In this document: piece after piece, positions 6,923 through 11,046 of the stretch
Layout: the number at the start of each line of letters is the position of its first letter
Position numbering within the stretch: the first letter of the stretch is position 1
Origin: Oscillospiraceae bacterium
Lineage (GTDB): Bacteria; Bacillota_A; Clostridia; Oscillospirales; Oscillospiraceae
Direction of reading: 5' to 3'
Assembly (NCBI GenBank): GCA_017537045.1
Contig: JAFYLN010000179.1
Location: forward strand, 1-11,046
DNA length: 11,046 bases
Notes under the pieces: generated by a model
What the model saw: only the letters and a program-made list of their open reading frames with translations
What the model was told of the DNA's origin: nothing
Databases searched by the model: none
Program-made: the position numbers and the translations under genes

Positions 6923-9793
6923 ATGAAGAGCGCCGGGAGAATACTGGTGTTGCTGTTCGTAGTGATACTCTTCGGTCTGGCCATCGCAAACTTGCCGCTG
7001 ACTTTCAAGGCATTGGAGGAGGGGGCGGCAGCGGGGCAAGGGCTTGCGGGCGTGAGCGAAACGCTGCGCAAAGCCTATCTGACGGATGAATTCTGGCAGA
7101 AAAACCAGTTTGTCAACATAAATGGTTTGTATGCACGTTTTAGTGGCCGGCGTGAGCTAAATGATGTTGTGCTGATGCGTAACGGTATGCTGGGCTACAG
7201 CGGCAACGCAAAACGCAGCATGAGCTTACAAACGGCGGGGATCACCCAGTTTTCAGAATGGCTGCATGCGATCGGTTCGGACTTCCTGTATGTGCAGATG
7301 CCTTACAAATTGGATTTGGAAGGCAAAATGCTTCCTGTTGGTCATGAAGATGGTTTGCATGCAAACGCTACCGCTTTATTGGACGCATTGAAGGCTCGTG
7401 ATGTACATGTGCTTGATCTGCGCACCGATATCTGTGCAACTGTGGCACAGGTGGAAAAGTATTTTTATCCTACCGACCATCACTGGTCTGCCCGGGGTGC
7501 CATGAAAGGCTTCCAACTGGTCACGCAACGAGTGCAGGAGTTGTTTCCTTATCAGCCCATCCTGAAAAGTAAGGAAGCAAAAACAGCCAACTGGCGAGAG
7601 CATACCCTGAAGAACTATTTTTTGGGAAGCCAGGGCAAGCGCGTAGGTCAGTTGTATGCCGGCGTGGATGACCTGGTATGGTATACACCGCAGTTCGATA
7701 CGAGTATGAGCATGTATATACCAAAATATCGGAAGTTCACTGCTGGTACATTCCAGGATGCGGTGATGCAGATGCATTACGTTGAGGAGAAGCCGGATTA
7801 CTTCAATCTGAGCCCATACAACGTATACATCGGAGGAGATTATCCGCTGGTAGTGCACCGCAACGGGCAGGCACCCGTTGATTTGAAGGTCCTTATCATT
7901 AAGGACAGCTTTACGCTGCCTCTGCAGAGCTTCATGTCAACGGTGTTCACAGCTGTGGAAGTGATTGATCCCAGACACTATACTGAAAAGCCAATTGCTG
8001 AATACATTCGTCAAAGCGAACCGGATCTGGTTATCTTGGCGGTGAATCCTGCTGGCCTCAGTCTTCCGGAATATTATAGCTTCGATACCCCGGATGCCCA
8101 TGAGTATTATGAGCTTACAACCGTTTTTGGTGAACCGGTGAGCGTTGCAGCGAAGGCGGGAGGCTATAACTATACAAGTATCCCTGTGACGCTGGAGGCC
8201 AGCACACTGTATCATGTGGAACTGGAGGGCTTGACGGCGACTCAGGGGCAAACCTCTGGTGTGAGCCTGGTATTGTACAATCGTAATGAGAACAAATTCC
8301 TCGACAGCTGGGTTATTGATCTGGATTACTATGCCAGAACAGGCAAAGGCACATGGTATTTCTGTACTCCGGAAACTGCTGGCTGTGAGTTGCTCATGTA
8401 TGCTGGTGTGCAGGGCAACACCGATGGAATCGGTGTGACGTGCAGCCGCGCAACGGTGGCGAAAGTGTCGACTGCATATCCGGAAGGTTATGCACCGCTG
8501 TTCAAGACGCTGATTAGTACGACTGACGTAAAGCTGTCGCCGCGTGATGATGCGCATTGCTATCAGGCGCTGGCTGTTAAGATGGAAGGGGATACGGAGT
8601 ATACGCTGACATTGGACGGCGTGACGCTTGATGTGGGTGATACGCAGGAGGTGTTGCTGGCGTTGTATGACAGCGGGGCAAAAAAACGTGTGGTGACGCA
8701 TACTGCCCGGGTTGATTCTGCTGGAGGCGGCAGTGTGAGCTGGACATTCCGTACTCCTGCAGAAAATGAAGAAATGCTAAAGCTTTTGTTGTATGCGGGT
8801 ATGCCAGGTAAAACTAATCACATTGGTGTGACTTACCGCGGACTAACGCTTGTAAAGCATCTGGTAGATAATGCCGAAGAACAGAACGCTGAAACGACGG
8901 AGATTCCTGCAGAGACGTTGGTTGCTCGCTCTGAGATGCAGGAGAAGCTTGAAGACACGTCAGCGTCTGAGGCTTCGCGGGAACCTTCCGTTGTGATGGA
9001 AGCTGCAAGTGAGAAGCTGGCAGAAGATCATGAACAACCTCTGCCAGAGCAGTCCATGGAAGAAACAACACGTGTACTTCCGCAAGAGTACAGCTTCGCC
9101 ATTGCTGCTTCGGATTCGGATTACAATTATGAAAGAATTCCGCTGAGCCTGGAACCTGGGGCTGCATATGTTCTGAAGATTGATTCACTCTCTTTGACAG
9201 CCGGAACGGCGGATACTATAGAAGTGACGCTGTATTCGCCTGAGAAAAAAGAGCATCTGGCGATAGTGCAGTTACCGCTGCAGCAACAGTCTTACCGTTG
9301 GATGTTCCGCGCACCGGAGGGGACGCAGGATTGTCAGTTGCTGGTGTATGCTGGTAAACGTGGGTCAACTAAGGGCATGAGTCTTGAGGTCAATAACCTT
9401 TCTATGAACTGTATGGCAGAAGCACCAACAAAAAAAGTTGTGTATCTTCAGGATGTAACGCTTATGGCCAGTGAAGAACAGTACCATTATGAGGCGCTGG
9501 AGATCGTGCTGGAGCCGAATACAGAGTATAGACTTTCTGTGGATGAAGTGGTATTCCAAAGCGGAGCATCTGATGTACTGTCTGTTTCGCTGTATGATCA
9601 AGCAAGCAAGACGCACCTGCTGCGAAGCGAATTGCCTTTGACAACAGGTGGGGAATTGCCTGCCTGCGAATGGACGCTGCGTACTCCGGAGGGAGACAGC
9701 AGCACATGGAAGTTGCTCGTTTATGCTGGTGATCGCAGCAATACTACCGGTATTGGCGTTACGTGCCACGGCGTAATGGTGGTAGAAGACTAA
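6923..9793 (+). CDS. AlgJ/AlgX-like DHHW-family O-acyltransferase with four C-terminal repeat domains
   Basis: This 956-aa protein starts with a basic N-terminus and one hydrophobic segment (about 5-24, ILVLLFVVILFGLAIA), so it is a signal anchor or exported. Residues about 60-390 form an SGNH-hydrolase-like domain of the DHHW family. YPTDHHWSARGA (182-193) carries the Asp185/His187 motif, and IIKDSF (325-330) carries the likely nucleophile Ser329. VIDPRHY follows, as in family members. The preceding MBOAT gene makes it the probable extracellular partner that puts acyl groups on a surface polymer. The family is usually about 350-450 aa, so more than half of this protein is extra. The extension has four related beta-rich domains of about 110-117 aa (401-515, 530-646, 723-829, 840-956) and a Glu-rich linker (647-722). 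Each repeat has an LLxYAG motif near its end. They may bind the polymer or hold the enzyme to it; that is inference. Confidence 0.88.
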   Translation: MKSAGRILVLLFVVILFGLAIANLPLTFKALEEGAAAGQGLAGVSETLRKAYLTDEFWQKNQFVNINGLYARFSGRRELNDVVLMRNGMLGYSGNAKRSMSLQTAGITQFSEWLHAIGSDFLYVQMPYKLDLEGKMLPVGHEDGLHANATALLDALKARDVHVLDLRTDICATVAQVEKYFYPTDHHWSARGAMKGFQLVTQRVQELFPYQPILKSKEAKTANWREHTLKNYFLGSQGKRVGQLYAGVDDLVWYTPQFDTSMSMYIPKYRKFTAGTFQDAVMQMHYVEEKPDYFNLSPYNVYIGGDYPLVVHRNGQAPVDLKVLIIKDSFTLPLQSFMSTVFTAVEVIDPRHYTEKPIAEYIRQSEPDLVILAVNPAGLSLPEYYSFDTPDAHEYYELTTVFGEPVSVAAKAGGYNYTSIPVTLEASTLYHVELEGLTATQGQTSGVSLVLYNRNENKFLDSWVIDLDYYARTGKGTWYFCTPETAGCELLMYAGVQGNTDGIGVTCSRATVAKVSTAYPEGYAPLFKTLISTTDVKLSPRDDAHCYQALAVKMEGDTEYTLTLDGVTLDVGDTQEVLLALYDSGAKKRVVTHTARVDSAGGGSVSWTFRTPAENEEMLKLLLYAGMPGKTNHIGVTYRGLTLVKHLVDNAEEQNAETTEIPAETLVARSEMQEKLEDTSASEASREPSVVMEAASEKLAEDHEQPLPEQSMEETTRVLPQEYSFAIAASDSDYNYERIPLSLEPGAAYVLKIDSLSLTAGTADTIEVTLYSPEKKEHLAIVQLPLQQQSYRWMFRAPEGTQDCQLLVYAGKRGSTKGMSLEVNNLSMNCMAEAPTKKVVYLQDVTLMASEEQYHYEALEIVLEPNTEYRLSVDEVVFQSGASDVLSVSLYDQASKTHLLRSELPLTTGGELPACEWTLRTPEGDSSTWKLLVYAGDRSNTTGIGVTCHGVMVVED
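8123..9790 (+). repeat. Four tandem repeat domains in the DHHW protein
   Basis: The repeat units are encoded at about 8123-8467, 8510-8860, 9089-9409 and 9440-9790. Shared pattern: an opening Y-x-Y with an aliphatic strand and LE(P) near it, then LY or LYD in mid-domain, then W-x-(F/L)-x-(T/A)-P-E, then L-L-x-YAG-x-x-G-x-T-x-GIGVT near the end. Units 1, 2 and 4 keep IGVT; unit 3 has GMSLEV instead. At the DNA level the copies are well diverged, so the duplication is old. I do not recognise the domain; the pattern suggests a jelly-roll beta sandwich like those that bind carbohydrate. Confidence 0.8.
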
Positions 9794-9805
9794 GCATACA
9801 ATTAA

Positions 9806-9838
9806 TGATTTTGATCTGAAAAAGCCAGCCGTAATTGT
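9806..9838 (+). terminator. Broken terminator of the DHHW gene
   Basis: Beginning 12 nt after the stop codon is TGATTTTGATCTG, followed by an A-run and the arm GCCAGCCG (9824-9831). The matching arm CGGCTGGC and a T-run are absent because the sequence changes to an insertion-element end at about 9839. A relative of this site at 10645-10689 keeps both arms. I infer that the insertion cut the original terminator. Confidence 0.55.
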
Positions 9839-10320
9839 TGAACTGCCCCAGAATATACGGACTGCACAAAACAGCCGGTATGTAGGAAAGAAACGCGATC
9901 AACAGGAGTGCCGAAGTGAGATCGGAGGCGCTCCTGTTTTCGACTGAATACGTTCGGAGTTGTAGAATGCGATATAGCTGTCAATGAGCGACCGTGCAAT
10001 TCGAAAGGACGTCAGCATGTGCCTGTAGATGCATTCGGTTTTGAGGATGGAGAAGAAATTCTCAGCCATGGCGTTGTCGTAACAGTTACCACGTCTTGAC
10101 ATCGAGGGCGTGATGCCGTAAGATTGAGTCAGGTTGTAATACGCCTGGGAAGTGTATTGAAACCCTTGGTCGCTGTGGAGCTGCAACTCTGCGGCGACCC
10201 TCTTTTTCTCCTTCTTCATAGCCAAACGAATTGTGTCCAGCACCAGATTGACAGTTTGTTTCGTTGCGGTCTTGTAGGCAACAATACTGTTGTCGTACAA
10301 ATCGCGGATCATGGATAGAT
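9839..10320 (-). mobile_element. IS3-family insertion sequence remnant
   Basis: The left boundary is placed at TGAACTGCCCCAGAATA (9839-9855), which has the TG start and A/C-rich form of IS3-family terminal repeats. It lies 60 nt beyond the transposase stop, the usual position. The right boundary is where transposase similarity ends, about 10318-10325. No second terminal repeat and no orfA are seen there, so the element lost its upstream half and is immobile. Confidence 0.65.
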
Positions 10321-10378
10321 TGCTGGTCGTACGATCTTCATGCGAAAAGATATGTATGATGAATATATCAAGACGCAT
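9899..10378 (-). pseudogene. Truncated IS3-family (IS150-like) transposase OrfB, C-terminal part
   Basis: From about residue 21 the 159-aa frame matches the C-terminal half of IS3-family OrfB/integrase-core (rve) transposases. It has SMIRDLYDNSIVAYKT, the second catalytic Asp70 in LHSDQGFQY, and Glu106 in AMAENFFSILK. The Asp-Glu gap is 35 residues, with Lys113 at Glu+7, so this end of the DD(35)E-K motif is intact. The terminal segment runs YIAFYNSERIQSKTG to SLRHSC. The first catalytic Asp (normally in a WVTDIT-like motif) and the whole N-terminal half are missing. The first 20 residues (MRLDIFIIHIFSHEDR and on) do not look like transposase and are read from the adjoining DNA. Full-length OrfB is about 270-290 aa. 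The protein cannot be active. Confidence 0.9.
9901..9941 (+). terminator. Hairpin with T-run inside the IS remnant
   Basis: AACAGGAGTGCC (9901-9912) pairs with GGCGCTCCTGTT (9927-9938) over 12 bp with one G-T wobble; the loop is 14 nt. On the plus strand it ends in TTTTCG, so it could end transcripts coming from the DHHW operon whose own terminator is broken. On the minus strand the same hairpin overlaps the transposase stop codon. Confidence 0.5.
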
Positions 10379-10635
10379 ACACTAAATTTTTTGCATTTAC
10401 AGAAAGGTTCCATCCTGAGACTGGCTATGCAGAGGAAACTAGCAAGCATTTTGAAATAGAGGGAGGAAAGATACAGCGAGAGATCTTCAATTATGGCCTT
10501 AATGACGAAGTGGAACAGCAGGAAAAACTCAATGAGTGCCCTTACTGTCCTTATGGGTTCTACGTATCGCCTGAAGATATGAAGAACGCTTTACATGAGT
10601 TCCTAATGGCTTTTGAAGATGACTTGGAAGACTAA
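10340..10635 (+). pseudogene. 3' fragment of an unrecognised small acidic protein with a CPYC motif
   Basis: A plus-strand frame is open from 10363 to the TAA at 10633-10635 and reads like real protein: TKFFAFTERFHPETGYAEET, then EIEGGKIQREIFNYGL, then NECPYCPYGFYVSPEDMKN, ending MAFEDDLED. It has no ATG, GTG or TTG before the GTG at 10510. An ATG at 10340 in the neighbouring frame reads MRKDMYDEYIKTHT and would join this frame by a -1 shift at A AAT TTT (10384-10390), giving about 98 aa. There is no ribosome binding site before 10340. The simplest reading is a decayed gene, truncated at or near the IS junction. The CxxC could bind metal. I do not recognise the family. Confidence 0.5.
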
Positions 10636-10661
10636 AATACTTTCTGATTGTGATCTGGGAG

Positions 10662-10700
10662 GCTAGCCGTAGTTATTTCTGCGGCTGGCATATTTCGTTA
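10662..10700 (+). terminator. Probable weak terminator after the CPYC fragment
   Basis: GCTAGCCG (10662-10669) pairs with CGGCTGGC (10682-10689) through 8 bp with one G-T wobble. The following ATATTTCGTT is only a weak T-tract. It begins 26 nt after the stop codon, and the sequence before it resembles that after the DHHW gene. Confidence 0.5.
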
Positions 10701-10757
10701 TGGAATAGGCCGATGCGAATGCCAGCTTGCGGTGGAGGAGAAATGGTGCTGTCTGCA

Positions 10758-10787
10758 TAACAAAAGCACCCCTCTTGCGAAGGGCGC
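10758..10787 (-). terminator. Probable lysS intrinsic terminator
   Basis: On the minus strand GCGCCCTT and AGAGGGGTGC form an 8-bp stem with wobble pairs, followed by TTTTG. It lies about 135 nt after the lysS stop codon with no other gene between them. Confidence 0.65.
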
Positions 10788-10847
10788 TAATGGATGAGAG
10801 TAGCTTATCAATTCATGCCTTCTTGACGTGTTTTATAAGAGATTCTT

Positions 10848-10876
10848 GGCGCACTTTCGGTGCACTTGGTGCACTT
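10848..10876. repeat. Three short direct repeats GGYGCACTT
   Basis: GGCGCACTT (10848-10856), two bases, then GGTGCACTT (10859-10867) and GGTGCACTT (10868-10876) lie between lysS and its terminator. The units contain the palindrome GTGCAC. The role is unknown. Confidence 0.7.
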
Positions 10877-10920
10877 CCAGTCTTGAACTAGATGAACGAT
10901 TCTCGTCAACCCCAGTCAAA

Positions 10921-11046
<126 letters not shown>

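Noticed and set aside
9785..10689. Integron-like gene cassette with attC sites
   Set aside because: The idea came from an ORF followed by an imperfect palindrome, but the GTTRRRY core and the usual attC box layout are not seen and no integrase lies nearby. Duplicated terminators are simpler.

Overview
The window looks like chromosomal DNA from a Firmicute of the class Clostridia, probably a gut anaerobe of the Oscillospiraceae type. This is inferred from strong GGAGG ribosome binding sites about 9 nt from the start codons, TTGACA/TATAAT-type promoters, a secreted protein with transglutaminase, Big2 and BspA-like leucine-rich domains, and an IS3-type transposase remnant. No taxonomic marker is complete, so the assignment is tentative.

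Region 1 (1-2982, minus strand) is a sugar-utilisation operon. A LacI-family repressor (1755-2756) is followed after 2 nt by a cytoplasmic glycoside hydrolase of the GH35/GH42-like (clan GH-A) type (178-1752). After 55 nt comes the start of a membrane-anchored or secreted protein cut off by the window edge (1-122). The leader holds a sigma-A type promoter and two exact copies, in opposite orientation, of a 14-bp operator with an AAACGTTT core. One copy lies downstream of the promoter and one upstream, which suggests autoregulation, possibly by DNA looping.

Region 2 (2993-5198, minus strand) is a monocistronic unit with a near-consensus promoter, a secreted 695-aa transglutaminase-like surface protein and a strong intrinsic terminator.

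Region 3 (5417-9838, plus strand) is a divergent two-gene operon for O-acylation of a cell-surface polymer. An AlgI-like MBOAT membrane acyltransferase (5479-6906) is followed by a 956-aa AlgJ/AlgX-like DHHW-family protein (6923-9793). The second protein carries an unusual C-terminal extension of four related beta-rich domains interrupted by a Glu-rich linker. The MBOAT would pass an acyl group across the membrane and the DHHW enzyme would place it on a polymer outside.

Region 4 (about 9839-10700) is decayed DNA. It holds a truncated IS3-family transposase (minus) that cuts the DHHW gene's terminator, then the 3' end of an unrecognised small protein with a CPYC motif (plus) whose reading frame is broken near an A AAT TTT run. 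The 3' end of that fragment resembles the 3' end of the DHHW gene at the DNA level. Region 5 (10758-11046, minus strand) is the 3' end of lysyl-tRNA synthetase and its probable terminator, with a short array of GGYGCACTT repeats between them.

The best candidate for something undescribed is the repeat-bearing DHHW acyltransferase. I saw no CRISPR array, tRNA or rRNA.
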